In this document: one piece after another, positions 11,545 through 23,188 of the stretch | How the letters are laid out: each line of letters begins with the position of its first letter | Numbering within the stretch: position 1 is the stretch's first letter | From: Gigaspora margarita | Lineage: Eukaryota; Glomeromycota; Glomeromycetes; Diversisporales; Gigasporaceae | Reading direction: 5' to 3' | Assembly: GCA_009809945.1 (NCBI GenBank) | Contig: WTPW01000773.1 | Span: 198,088 to 262,087 of the forward strand | DNA length: 64,000 nucleotides | Made by a program: the position numbers and the translations under genes | Notes under the pieces: generated by a model | The model's database searches: none | What the model was told of the DNA's origin: nothing | The model's input: only the letters and a program-made list of their open reading frames with translations

Positions 11545-12733
11545 ATATAAATTGAAAATTTGGTGCTTAATCTATATGTATATTTTGTATTACATTAGTT
11601 GGACCAATCAAAATTAACTATAAAAGTCTAAATTTAAAAGATGTTTAAAGCAGAATAGATTCTTATAATATATTTTACTGAATCAACTTTAGGGTTAGAA
11701 TTATTTTAGATTGGGTTAGAGAGCTTTAAATTATAATATATAAACAAAATTGCCTTTCTGGTATTTTTAATTAAAACACCAAGGTAGGTTTAGATTGCCA
11801 TTTTTTGTATTATTCAAGGTTTTTATTTCTTTTTTTTGTTTGCTTCCCAAAGATCATCAAAATTTGATAATTTGATTGGCCAATTGTCATATAATTCTAC
11901 TCCACTTTAAACAACTCTAAATTTGGTACTTTTTAGTAGTTTTTTAGTAAAAAGTGGATATCTTATACTGTTCTTACTTAAATTTGGCACTTTTTTAATA
12001 ATAAAATAAAAAATAAATATCTTATGCTGTCCGAAACTGTATATATATATTTTTTATTTTAATAATATACAAATTTTTTAAACTAATAGTTACAAACATA
12101 GAATAAAAGTTGCTAGCTAAAAAAAAAAAAAGAAAAAAAAAAGAAAAATTAAAAGATGGTTTGTAATTTGTAGTATATAAAATATGAAATTTTACTTTGA
12201 AGAAATAGTATAGAAATATAATAAGAACCTAAGAATAAATTAGTTATTGCTTACTTTGTAAACAATAATATATACTTATTGTAATTTAAATAGGTGTAGT
12301 TTAACTTTCTTGAAAAATAAAATAAATATAATAAATATTACTAGTACTGTAGTATATATAATAAATATATAGTTTGATTAGTTAATACTCATGTGTAAAT
12401 CTAAATTTGGTAAACTAAATAAAAAAGGTCCAATTTTGCAAATCTGCTAATATGCTATATAAAATAATATATATAACCAAGTATTTACTTCTATTTTTTT
12501 ATTTATAAAACTTGACAAAGCTCTAGAGTTTTCTTATTATATCTTTGCTCAATAATACTATAGCCTGTCAAGGTACTTTAACTATAAGCCTGTTTTTTAA
12601 TAGCAGCTTGGTAGAGTTTTGTTGTATTTATATATATTAACTATAGAGTTTTTGTAGATTGGTATTTTTGAACAATTTGGTATAAAAAATTATTAAAAAG
12701 AGTTGTTTTAATAAAATTAATATTATTCTTGAT

Positions 12734-13003
12734 AGTTACCAACCTATCAAACAATTTCTAACTCATTCTAAAACACTCGAGTATTTCAATAACCAGTAAA
12801 AGTACTTTTTTTATAGTTTAGCATGATTCTTTTATTGAGTTTTATTGGTTTTTTAACTTGTCTAGACGTAAAAAACACTCTTTTATTAGTTGTAACAAGT
12901 GCTTTGTTTGTTAGTTTTTCAATGTTACTTAGGAGCAAATTTTTGTGTACCAGTTTATCAAAAAAAAGGCCCAAAAAATCAAATTAACCAATATAAATTT
13001 TAT
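12734..13003 (-). repeat. Dispersed repeat, CpG-decayed copy (pair of 48551-48815)
   Basis: The reverse complement matches 48551-48815 over its length: TTTGATTTTTTGGGCC, AAATTTGCTCCTAAG, TTACAACTAA, AAAAAACCAATAAAA, TTGAAATACTCG. At most sites where the 48.5-kb copy has CpG, this copy has TG or CA. No clear terminal repeats or TSD were found. A short ORF is present in both, but small indels shift the frame and a stop precedes it, so coding function is doubtful. Confidence 0.65.
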
Positions 13004-13521
13004 AAGAAAAGATATAACCAATAATATTTTATTAATAATTTTTAATCCAGTGATCCAATATAATAATTTTCAATTTCTCTCTTAGAGACAAATTGAATAT
13101 GGTACAAACAGTCTAAAGATATCAAATCGATTAATCTCAATAAAAAATTTTAAAGTTGCAAAATAAAATACATAATTTGATAGCTTTTGACAATATCTAT
13201 CAAACTACGTATTTTATTTTAAGAATTTGTTGCTTGTTATTAAGAAGATATAATTTTAAATTTATAAGTTTTTTTTTAAAATTTTCAGCACTATATATAA
13301 AAAAATTAAAAAACATATAAAAATTATAAGTAAATGATCGACAAAATTTTCAGCACTACTATAAAAATTTGATGCAACTAATCTGTTTGTACTATATTAT
13401 CAAAATTATTCAATTTGAACTTTTGGTTCAAAATTTAAACAAATTTTGATAAAAAAATTACATTATATTTTTTTGATCTCCTACTTATTGAAAAAAACAT
13501 TATATTTTGTATAATTTCTTT

Positions 13522-13820
13522 AAGAACCTAAATATCTCTCATATAGGTCATAACTGGGTTTTGGTCAATTTTGATCTAATTTGTTAAAAATAACAAAACT
13601 ATATTTTGTTAAATAACTTTTAACCCAGTAATCAGAATTAAATGAACATTTTTTGTTAGATGTAACTTACTAAGAGCTTCATTTTTTAAAAAAGTTCATT
13701 CAAATTGAACTACTAGATGAAAAGATAATTGCTAAAAACTGTTTTTTTTTTGCTTCTTAAATTTTGGGGGTTTTTGCTAAAATGTGTAACGTATGATCTC
13801 TATACTAGATGTCTGGGTTC
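13522..13820 (-). mobile_element. AGGACC-type MITE, decayed full-length copy
   Basis: It runs from AGAACCTAAATATCTCTCAT to CTAGATGTCTGGGTTC, matching the complete copies at 58226-58519 and 37934-38232 (reverse orientation to 58226) through the interior (TTAACCCAGTAATCAGAATT, GAGCTTCATTTTTTAAAAAA). The ends have lost the perfect inverted match. Confidence 0.6.
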
Positions 13821-15573
13821 ACTCTCTTGTATAATGTTATTTATGGATGCCCCTAATACAGTGATATAGTAATACTATATAGTATTTACTACAGATAATA
13901 AATAACAATTTTTTTTTAAAAAAATATTAGATTAATATATAATTAGCTATATATAAGATTTTATATAAAGCTATTAATATATAAATATTATATTTTAAAA
14001 TATATAATTAAAAAAATATAAATAAATTCAAAAAAGTTTTAAGTACTTTAGTAGATTTATAGTAAATTATAGATAAATTATTTCAAATTTTATTTTTAAA
14101 AATTGTAATTATTAAATAGTATAGTTAAACTATATCTAAAAAAATATTTAAAAGCTTTTTTTTTTTATAAATTATTAATAAAAACAAAATTGCATTTTAA
14201 TACAGTAAAAAAAAATCAAAATATATAAATTACTCTATTTTAATAAATTATAATTTAAACAAAATACAACTTTAGATTATTTGATTTTTTTTTTTTATTG
14301 AATAAAATTCTTTAAAAATTTAGAATTAAAATATATTGTAGTTATAAACAAAGATAAATTAGATACTATACATTATAAAGATTTAAATTTAGTTAAAAAG
14401 TTTTTAAAAAAAATATATACTTTATGTAAAAACAATATTAATTATTTAGTTAATTTTTTGACTACGGTATATAACATCTATAATGCATTTTAGTCGATCA
14501 GCTATGTATATATAATATAATGCTTTATACTGTATTACTGTATTAACCCCAACTTTTTATAAGCATATTGTACGTATGTTTTTAAAATTGGTGCGTACGT
14601 ACGTATGGTATATGCTGTAGTATAATATTGTAATAACTATTCTAACACGTAAAAATAAAACCGGTTTCTAGTTTTTTACCCTATTTCAGTATTTCAGGTT
14701 TTTTTTTTTTATAACCAATTAGAATAAAAAAGTTTTTGTTATACATGTAAGGCTTGACCCCTCATGCATATGTATTATCTAATAAAATGCCAACGCCCTT
14801 AACATTATCATCATTGGCTTCTTTGTTATAACGTGATTATGTGCGAAGCCACCTATACTATATTTAAAATTTATGATATATATACGTTATACTGAGTATA
14901 TACTGAAGAATAGAAATATTTTTTCATTATTAAAAAAAAATTAACCACTTGGAAAAATTTTTATGATATAATTTACCAAATAAGAATTAATCATGACGAT
15001 AATCAAAAAAAGGGACAATACCAAATAAAGAATCTCTTTGAAAACTAGATTTATACTATGAATCGGAGATCAAAACTAACCGGAGACAAATAAAATGGTA
15101 TAATTAGTAAATTAGGAACAAAAAAAACCATTAACCAAAATTCGAACTTAAATGCGCCATTATATATCTTTTGCATATATAGAATAAAAAAAAAAAATAA
15201 ATTAATATAAAGTGAAACTATATCGATATACATAACAGATTTCTTGCAGTTGACAAACGAAAAATGAGAAAGAAAAAAGGTAGAGGGCGTAGTTACATTG
15301 TATTACGTACCATATTTAAAAATGGATGAAGTAATCTCGGGAATTTATATTCATGTCATACTTTTATGCTTTATTTTTACTTTTATGGTCATCTTAAAAG
15401 GTCATGATCGACTAACTTTATTAAATATAATACGAAAATGATTTTTTTTTCGATATATATAATTGAATCGGTCATACATAAGTTATGAATTAAATAGTTA
15501 TAATAATGCAGTCGGAAAATCATGTCAATTTCCGACTTGAAACCTTTTTTTTTTAAAAAAAGCGCATATACGG

Positions 15574-15606
<33 letters not shown>

Positions 15607-16486
15607 GTATATCAATTCATAGTTATTAATGGATTCAATAATTTCATAATTATCCAAATGTCACCAATTTAGCGATAACCATTAATTGATGAATATAGAT
15701 AAATTTAATGGAAAAAAAAAATTTTTTTTTTTTTTAATATTAAAAAAAAAAGATTGCATAATGTTAGTTAGAATGAAAAAAATAATTTCTAGAAAAAGAG
15801 ACGAATATATATTAGCGTTAGATCGTTCATATAATGCACAAGTAACAAAAATGGAAAATCATAACCTTATAAGGTAAAGGTCAAAATCTTAATCAAGTCG
15901 AAAGGAATAGTAGATAATGCAGAAAGTTTTTTTTTTTTTTAGTCAGGAGATAATCATAATCTAGCATAATATTGTTTTCTATTAAAGAAAAAAGTATAGT
16001 ACAAAGAATTTTTATAAAAGTGATTGGATTGAATTATCAACAATGTTATATGTCGTAATCGTACTGTTATATGCAAATAAAATGCAAAGGACAAAATTTC
16101 AATGAAACAGACATATTTATTCATTTTAAACGCCTGTAATTGTTTGAAAAAAAAACTGGAACAAAAGCGGTAACAAATTTAGTAATCCACTTTTCTTAGC
16201 AGGAAAAATGGGATACATGAACCAAAAAAGGAAGTTTACCTCCCCTTACGAATCCTTAAAAAGATCACTACATATCTACATATTAGAACTTAACAATAAA
16301 AAAAATGAAGAAATTTATCTCACGTGTTAATTGATAAAATCACAAGTATATTAATCATCATTCCAATCATCATTCAGGTAAAGATTCTTGTATACTGTTA
16401 CACAAATCAAATTAAAAAAAGAATCGCTTTTAAATATTTGTCAGTAAAAATTGATAATGGTAACGGAAATTGTTATATAAATATTA

Positions 16487-16557
16487 ATTAATTAATTGTA
16501 CTGTAAGTAATTAATTGTAAGTAATTAATTAATTGTAATTAATTAATTGTACATACC
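16487..16557. repeat. TTAATTAATTG-type short tandem repeat
   Basis: Repeated TAATTAATTGTA and GTAAGTAATTAA units alternate imperfectly over about 70 bp. It is non-coding. Confidence 0.7.
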
Positions 16558-16683
16558 GGTAAGTAATTAACTATACGTATACGTACGTAGAAAGCAAAAT
16601 TATTTTCAAACGAAAACTTTAAAGATTAGGTAAAATAACATTGGTAACACTTTCACAATCCTGTTGTTCGACGTTCCATAAGT

Positions 16684-16756
16684 GCATTTCACATGTACTT
16701 TCCCTCTATAAGTCTTTAAAAGTGTAAATACTTCACATGTGCTTTCCCTCTATAAC
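16684..16756 (+). repeat. Direct duplication of a 25-bp block
   Basis: TTCACATGTACTTTCCCTCT (about 16687) recurs as TTCACATGTGCTTTCCCTCT (about 16731), both followed by ATAA. The spacing is about 44 bp. Function is unknown; a duplicated regulatory site is possible but untested. Confidence 0.5.
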
Positions 16757-17066
16757 GATAAGTGCACATCAGTTACATCATTCGATCGGTCTGTACTGTA
16801 ACTTTGTAAATACAGTATTACATGTAGATTACTCTCAATAGGAGTATATATGAGCACGTTCTTATATATATAAGTGAACACTTTTTTCACTGACGATGCG
16901 CATTACCAGGAGTATCCAGAATTTTCCAGGAATGAAATTTTGTATAACAATGTACTTTTACTGTATTTACTGCTGTCAATAATAATAATAATTAGTGATA
17001 AAAAAAATACTGCTACTACGTACCGGTACGTAAGTATGTGGTAATTTAACTGATATATACAGTGAT

Positions 17067-17102
17067 ATCAATATTATCAATATTATCAATATTATCAATA
17101 TT
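17067..17102. repeat. (ATCAATATT)4 tandem repeat
   Basis: Four exact 9-bp units. Confidence 0.85.
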
Positions 17103-17239
17103 AATTAATAACGTTATTAACATGTTAAATAGTTAATAAAAATATCTGATTTATACACGTATCAATATGTTATTCTTAAATAATTCCTAATATGGAAAAA
17201 ATTTCCGTATGTATACGTTTACGTAACAGATAACGATAA

Positions 17240-17317
17240 GTATATATATTATATATATATATGTACGTATATATGTACGTATATATGTACGTATGTATGT
17301 ATGTATGAATGTATGAA
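17240..17317. repeat. TATATGTACG / ATGT microsatellite
   Basis: TA runs pass into three ATATATGTACGT units, then ATGT tetranucleotides. Confidence 0.8.
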
Positions 17318-17619
17318 GTTTTTTTTTTTTAAAGTTTATCGTATGTTGACTCGGGACGAAGCTAGAAATTTCTAGTTACACCATTTTAAGGTGAAAATAT
17401 TACAAAGTTGGTCTACGATAATCGGCGACGATAGTTGAACAAATAAAATAGATACGAGTGTTATGCAGTAAGTAATACGAAAAAAAAATTTTGAACAAGT
17501 ATAAACCAAGACCTATCTCATTCCTGTTATTCGCTTGTTAATAAACCTTGTTTGAAATTTTAAAGTTTTTTATTATTATTATTATTATAATATATTTTTG
17601 GTTTTTATTTTGATTGCGC

Positions 17620-17724
17620 AATAAACGTAATAAATGTAATAAACGTAATAAATGTAATAAATGTAATAAATGTAATAAATGTAATAAATGTAATAAATGT
17701 AATAAATGTAATAAATGTAATAAA
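17620..17724. repeat. (AATAAATGT)n minisatellite, about 11 units
   Basis: The 9-bp unit is nearly perfect; the first and third units read AATAAACGT. Because the unit is a multiple of three, it produces spurious low-complexity ORFs on the minus strand (17538-17826). Confidence 0.9.
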
Positions 17725-18475
17725 AGTGTGGGGTAAGAAATGTATATCAAATTTTTTCAAGTTTAAAAAAAAAGTGAAACTTTTTTTTTCGCTCAATTTT
17801 TCTAAAGTGATACTCAAGAAACTCAACCCTGTCGATCAAATAAGTTTAACCCCTTTAAACGTTTGTTCTTTAATAATAAAATTATTATTTTCTCACACCA
17901 TTGAAACAAAAGAAAAAAAAAAATTATTATTATTAGTATTATTCATGCAATGTATTTTATTTTTTTCATTCTCTATCGCTATTTATTGAAAAAGTCGATA
18001 ACATTATATCATTGTAAATTTTAGTTCTTTGTCGATCCACTACGAATATATCTAACCAGCCAACAAAGAAAAAAAAAAGGGTGAGTCGTGAATCCAACCT
18101 AATTCGCACATGATCCTGTATAAAGTTAACAAAACATTTAAACGTTAATAAGCACTTGGCTTTAAAAGTTCATTCATCAATAATATTTTTAGTAATTACT
18201 ATTTTAAAAATAAACCAATCAAAAAAACGTAAATGCGTTAAAAATGTATGATTAAGGGCGTTATTACCAATCTATGCAAAATATTTCAAATATTACCGGT
18301 ACTGATTTTTTTTTATCCGGAAAACTTGCTTTTTTTATTAATAAAAAAAAAAATCACGAAAGTTATTGTCAAGATAATTGAAAAAAAATAGGAGAAATAA
18401 AGAAAATGTTAATTATCTATTAATATCAAGAAATAAAATATTAAAAAACGAGGTAATTATTTATACACTATCTAT

Positions 18476-18522
18476 ATCTGATTATGTCTGATATGTCTGA
18501 TATGTCTGATATGTCTGATATG
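18476..18522. repeat. (ATGTCTGAT)n minisatellite
   Basis: About five 9-bp units, preceded by a diverged TCTATATCTGAT unit. Confidence 0.85.
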
Positions 18523-18608
18523 TTAATTACTCTTTACTACAGCATTACAGTACACAGTGTTATACAGATAATAATTGATTGACCCAATGTATTCTATCTA
18601 TGTTAATT

Positions 18609-18716
18609 ACTATTACTATTACAGACTATTACAGACTATTACAGACTATTACAGACTATTACAGACTATTACAGATTACAGACTATTACAGACTATTACA
18701 GACTATCACAGACAGA
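18609..18716. repeat. (ACTATTACAG)n minisatellite, about 10 units
   Basis: A 10-bp unit with one short unit (ATTACAG) near 18675 and a terminal ACTATCACAG variant. The ORF across it is an artefact of the repeat. Confidence 0.9.
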
Positions 18717-19631
18717 TTAACCCAACGTATTATATAATTTGTGAATCATTTTTTAAACTAATCTTCCTAATCTTCGTGTAAATTTTAAGATTCTAGCCCT
18801 CAATTATAATAATAAATCATTTTTTTTCTTTTTATTCTCGTAATTAATAATGAATTATTCAATTTATCTGTTTAAAGTCAAGTGAAAATCGGTCAAAAGA
18901 AAAACCGAGGATTGCCAAAGATTAAACAATTGAATAAACCTAAATATTTATGTTATATTTATGTTAATTAATATCCTGAATTCGTTTTAAGATATGTAAT
19001 AAAAAATTTCAGAAAAAAAGTATTGGGATTTTTATTATTACCGATTAAGAAAAGATAGGATAGTCTGGAAAAACGAAGTGGGGGTATGCATAAAAAAAGT
19101 AGTGTTAAGTAGTGTGACGATAAAATTTTATATAGTACAGAAATAAACATTGCAGATTCATAACGCATGTAGTTTGAATATTATGGTGAAAAAAATATGC
19201 ATGTTATAACTTTATTTATGATTTCAAAAGTATTAAATGTCTTTTTTTAAAATTTTGTACGCGTTTTTTTAATTCCTTCTTTCCTCGATAATTTTATTTT
19301 CTTTTAATTTTTCGATAAGATTAAAAAAATATTAAAACTTTACGTTAATAACTAACCGATAAGAATATTATTTGTAAAGTACGTATAACAATGATCACAT
19401 GATTTATAAATGATTTTATAAATGATTTTTTTTTTATATACATGATTTTATACATGATTTAGCTAAACGGTGCATTGTATTAACCCTTTTAGTTTGTTGG
19501 CTTTACGACACTTACGAAATATCATGATACCCGTGGAAGATTGATAAATATTACAAGGTTTTTTTTTTTTTTTTGAACCATAAATAATTAGACACGTCAA
19601 TGATGTAACAGGATTACGCAATATTTAAAAT

Positions 19632-20401
19632 NNNNNNNNNNNNNNNNNNNNNNNNNNNNNNNNNNNNNNNNNNNNNNNNNNNNNNNNNNNNNNNNNNNNN
19701 NNNNNNNNNNNNNNNNNNNNNNNNNNNNNNNNNNNNNNNNNNNNNNNNNNNNNNNNNNNNNNNNNNNNNNNNNNNNNNNNNNNNNNNNNNNNNNNNNNNN
19801 NNNNNNNNNNNNNNNNNNNNNNNNNNNNNNNNNNNNNNNNNNNNNNNNNNNNNNNNNNNNNNNNNNNNNNNNNNNNNNNNNNNNNNNNNNNNNNNNNNNN
19901 NNNNNNNNNNNNNNNNNNNNNNNNNNNNNNNNNNNNNNNNNNNNNNNNNNNNNNNNNNNNNNNNNNNNNNNNNNNNNNNNNNNNNNNNNNNNNNNNNNNN
20001 NNNNNNNNNNNNNNNNNNNNNNNNNNNNNNNNNNNNNNNNNNNNNNNNNNNNNNNNNNNNNNNNNNNNNNNNNNNNNNNNNNNNNNNNNNNNNNNNNNNN
20101 NNNNNNNNNNNNNNNNNNNNNNNNNNNNNNNNNNNNNNNNNNNNNNNNNNNNNNNNNNNNNNNNNNNNNNNNNNNNNNNNNNNNNNNNNNNNNNNNNNNN
20201 NNNNNNNNNNNNNNNNNNNNNNNNNNNNNNNNNNNNNNNNNNNNNNNNNNNNNNNNNNNNNNNNNNNNNNNNNNNNNNNNNNNNNNNNNNNNNNNNNNNN
20301 NNNNNNNNNNNNNNNNNNNNNNNNNNNNNNNNNNNNNNNNNNNNNNNNNNNNNNNNNNNNNNNNNNNNNNNNNNNNNNNNNNNNNNNNNNNNNNNNNNNN
20401 N
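19632..20401. other. Assembly gap (770 N)
   Basis: A run of N. The right edge opens on a run of about 23 A residues, so the gap may reflect a homopolymer or repeat. Content is unknown. Confidence 1.
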
Positions 20402-20490
20402 AAAAAAAAAAAAAAAAAAAAAAAGAGTGAAAAGGAAAATGTGAAATGTTCTTTAAGAGTTAAAAACCAATTCTTTTTTAAAGTATGAAT

Positions 20491-21168
20491 TTAGCTTGAA
20501 TAAAATTTAGTATGATATTGAGCAGCAGGTTCTGGAAATTGAATGGGAGGTGATTGTCGCGTATAAAACTCTTCTTCATCTTCTTCTGCAAAATCTTGAT
20601 CCCAATCATCAATGCCACTGCTTCCTAGAGAACTTGAAATGCTACTTCTGTCACTTTTATCATCTTCAGTACCTACAAACCTGACAGATTTTGTTGTAGT
20701 TGAACTTCGTCGTGAACGAAGTTGAGGAATACTATTAAGAGAAGTAGTAGATGAATTCACAGTGGCTTTTGCATAAATCAATTCTTCTTTTGAAAAGGAA
20801 GGATAATTATGATTATCCTCTGATGAAGTTGAAGAACATGAAGAGGATAGTGAGTTAGACCTCTTTGAATGAAAAGGTGAATTATTTGGTGGTGTACTTG
20901 ATTGAATAGGAAGTGAAGGAAGATAAGAATCAAATGATGGTGGCTTCCGTAAATGTTTACGAGCTAAACGAGGTTTTCGAGTTGGTTTTGGTGGTAAATA
21001 AGAACTGAATGTTGTCTTTATAGGTGATAAAGAACGAGATGTAGAAGCAGTTACTAAAGCTGTCGATGATGCACTTTTATTATTATCGTTAGTTGTTTTC
21101 AATATAAGTCTCGGAGTTGTATGAGTATGAGTATGTGTATGAGTATTGGTGCAAGTTGTGGTTGTCAT
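20491..21168 (-). CDS. Serine-rich hypothetical protein with a PP1-docking-like motif
   Basis: A complete 225-residue single-exon ORF starts at ATG 21168-21166 (A at -3) and ends at TAA 20493-20491. I do not recognise the family. Visible features: a Thr-rich start with an alternating THTHTH tract (residues 9-18), a basic patch KPTRKPRLARKHLRK (61-75) followed by SYLPSLP, long Ser stretches, KSVRF at 160-164 and an acidic run DDWDQDFAEEDEEEF (187-201). KSVRF matches the RVxF consensus by which regulators bind protein phosphatase 1, and the preceding RRSS could be a kinase site. It has no membrane segment or signal peptide and is predicted to be mostly disordered. Codon use is balanced, and its length is exceptional for this AT-rich sequence, so it is probably real. 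A role as a phosphatase-binding regulator is inference. A gap lies 90 bp beyond its stop. Confidence 0.7.
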   Translation of the reverse strand: MTTTTCTNTHTHTHTHTTPRLILKTTNDNNKSASSTALVTASTSRSLSPIKTTFSSYLPPKPTRKPRLARKHLRKPPSFDSYLPSLPIQSSTPPNNSPFHSKRSNSLSSSCSSTSSEDNHNYPSFSKEELIYAKATVNSSTTSLNSIPQLRSRRSSTTTKSVRFVGTEDDKSDRSSISSSLGSSGIDDWDQDFAEEDEEEFYTRQSPPIQFPEPAAQYHTKFYSS

Positions 21169-22070
21169 TATGTTTGAGTTTCTTTGAGTTTCTCTGAGTT
21201 CCGTTGTATGTTTCGTTTTGAGTGTTTGAAAAAAAAAGTTTGTGTTATAAAGTTGTTTTTTAATAATAATAAAAAAAAAAATTTTCCTATATTCAAAAAA
21301 TGTCTTCGCGTTTTTAATGATGAAGAAAAAAAATGTTAAAGTTTAAATGAATATTTTGACGAATAGATAAAGATAATATTACTTTAATTTTTTTTGAAAG
21401 TATAGAGATTGTTAGAAAATTGTTTAGAAAGGAAAAATTTTTTTTTTTTGTTTTTAATCGTCTGAAATCGAACCCTTTTTATTGATATTGAAGCTATTGA
21501 AGCTCATTCATTTTTAAAGTAAGCTAAAAAAAAAAAAAAAAAAATTCATTTACTATTACAAAAATATATACGTTGTGGCGTTATTTATCAATTTTATACA
21601 AGATATACAGTATATATAATAAAAGGTAATATATATAATAAGCAATATAAATAATTGAGTACAAAAAATAGCTGGATGTTTATTTATTATTATTATTAAA
21701 TATATGAATATATGAATTTTATATTGCAATCACCAAATAAAATACCTGATTTTAAAGATGTATATTTTTGAAATAATTACAGTATTAAAAAGCGTAAGTA
21801 ATATTAGATTACTTTAAAAAATTTTTCTTTATATTATTTACTCTTTTAACCTTTTGACGTTTAGAATAGGATTACAAAAATTATTTAATACTTGAATTTA
21901 ATATTACTTGTTGAATTTAATATTATTTTTATTACTTTTTTTATTATTTGAATTTATAATAAAAAAATTTACGTTTTTTTTTCTTTGAATGCAATTTTAT
22001 TTATTATTGTAACGAAGGCTTTCTCAATTTTATAATATACTGTTTTTGTGTTGTGTTGATTAACTAATCA

Positions 22071-22162
22071 TATATTCATATATTCACATATATTCACATA
22101 TATTCACATATATTCACATTATATTCATATATATTCACATATATTCACATATATTCATATTA
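22071..22162. repeat. (ATATTCACAT)n minisatellite
   Basis: About nine 10-bp units with ATATTCATAT variants, upstream of the minus-strand gene. Confidence 0.85.
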
Positions 22163-22654
22163 TACGTATAGGAAACGTGATAAATAACTATACTTAAAAT
22201 TAATAGTTTATTTTATAAATCACGATAAAACTTGACTTAATTGACTTAATTGATTAATCACGGATATTTTTGAATAGCTTTTTCCTTTCATTAAAAAAAT
22301 TTCGGAATTCGGAATTTAATTTAGTAATAGCTTCACTTTACCAAAAATAACAAGAACCTATTTACCAAAAATGACAAGAATTTATATATTTAAATCAGTT
22401 TACAAGTTTTACAAATTGCAGCTTTTTTTTTCAACAAATAGTTTTGAGATCCTAGTTGAAATATCTACGAACGAACTTTTAATATAAAATACACTAACTT
22501 TTGACGCTGTCTTATTTTTGGGAAGAGATTCATTTGTAACAAAGTTAGTATGATTAAATTGTTACTTTCATTACTTTGATTTCGGAAACTAAATCCAAAT
22601 GTAGATTGGTGGTATCTACGAACTATAATTTATGATTTGATTAAAGTGATATAT

Positions 22655-22850
22655 ATGATTTGTGATAGTTTTATGATTTGTGATAATTTGTGATAATTTG
22701 TGATAATTGGTATGATTTGTGATAATTTGTGATAGTTTGTGATAATTGGTATGATTTGTGATGATTTGTGATGATTTGTGATAATTGATGTGATTTGTGA
22801 TAATTGGTGATAATTGGTGATAATTGATGATAATTAGTGATAGTGATAAG
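22655..22850. repeat. TGATAATTTG/TGATTTGTGA repeat region
   Basis: About 200 bp is built from variants of GTGATAATT and ATGATTTGTG in irregular order. It is strand-asymmetric (G and T only on the plus strand over long stretches, almost no C). Confidence 0.8.
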
Positions 22851-22933
22851 AAAGTGACGTATAAAACATTACGTACGTATGTGTACGTACGTAATTTACA
22901 AAAAGTTACAAAAAAATGTGACTTAGCATTTTT

Positions 22934-23188
22934 ATGGTTAACATTATCAACAAAATTAAATTCCTAAATTATCTTTCCGACTCTAATATCTATATTCCGA
23001 AAGCCGACCTGCATATTATAAAAAGGAACAAGGAACAATTAATTTTATTTAATATAATAATGCAGTACGTCCTTGAAAATAAAGATTCAATTTTTTCAAC
23101 ACAAAGAAAAAAAAAAATTTCGAACAATATGATGAATAAAATGTATAGTATTTTTTTAGTCATGGGATTGTCCTTCATGCAGTCATAG
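22934..23188 (+). CDS. Possible small protein (84 aa), unrecognised
   Basis: The ORF starts at ATG 22934 and ends at TAG after the codons for GLSFMQS. The middle part, SDSNIYIPKADLHIIKRNKE, has varied codons including CCG, GCC and CTG, unlike chance ORFs here. It has no known domain, signal peptide or clear membrane segment. It could be an exon of a larger gene, an orphan gene or chance. Confidence 0.25.
   Translation: MVNIINKIKFLNYLSDSNIYIPKADLHIIKRNKEQLILFNIIMQYVLENKDSIFSTQRKKKISNNMMNKMYSIFLVMGLSFMQS

Noticed and set aside
17538-17826. Minus-strand ORFs with LLH and ITF repeats
   Set aside because: They are translations of the 9-bp minisatellite at 17620-17724.
18575-18781. Plus-strand ORF with YYRLLQT repeats
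   Set aside because: Translation of the 10-bp minisatellite.
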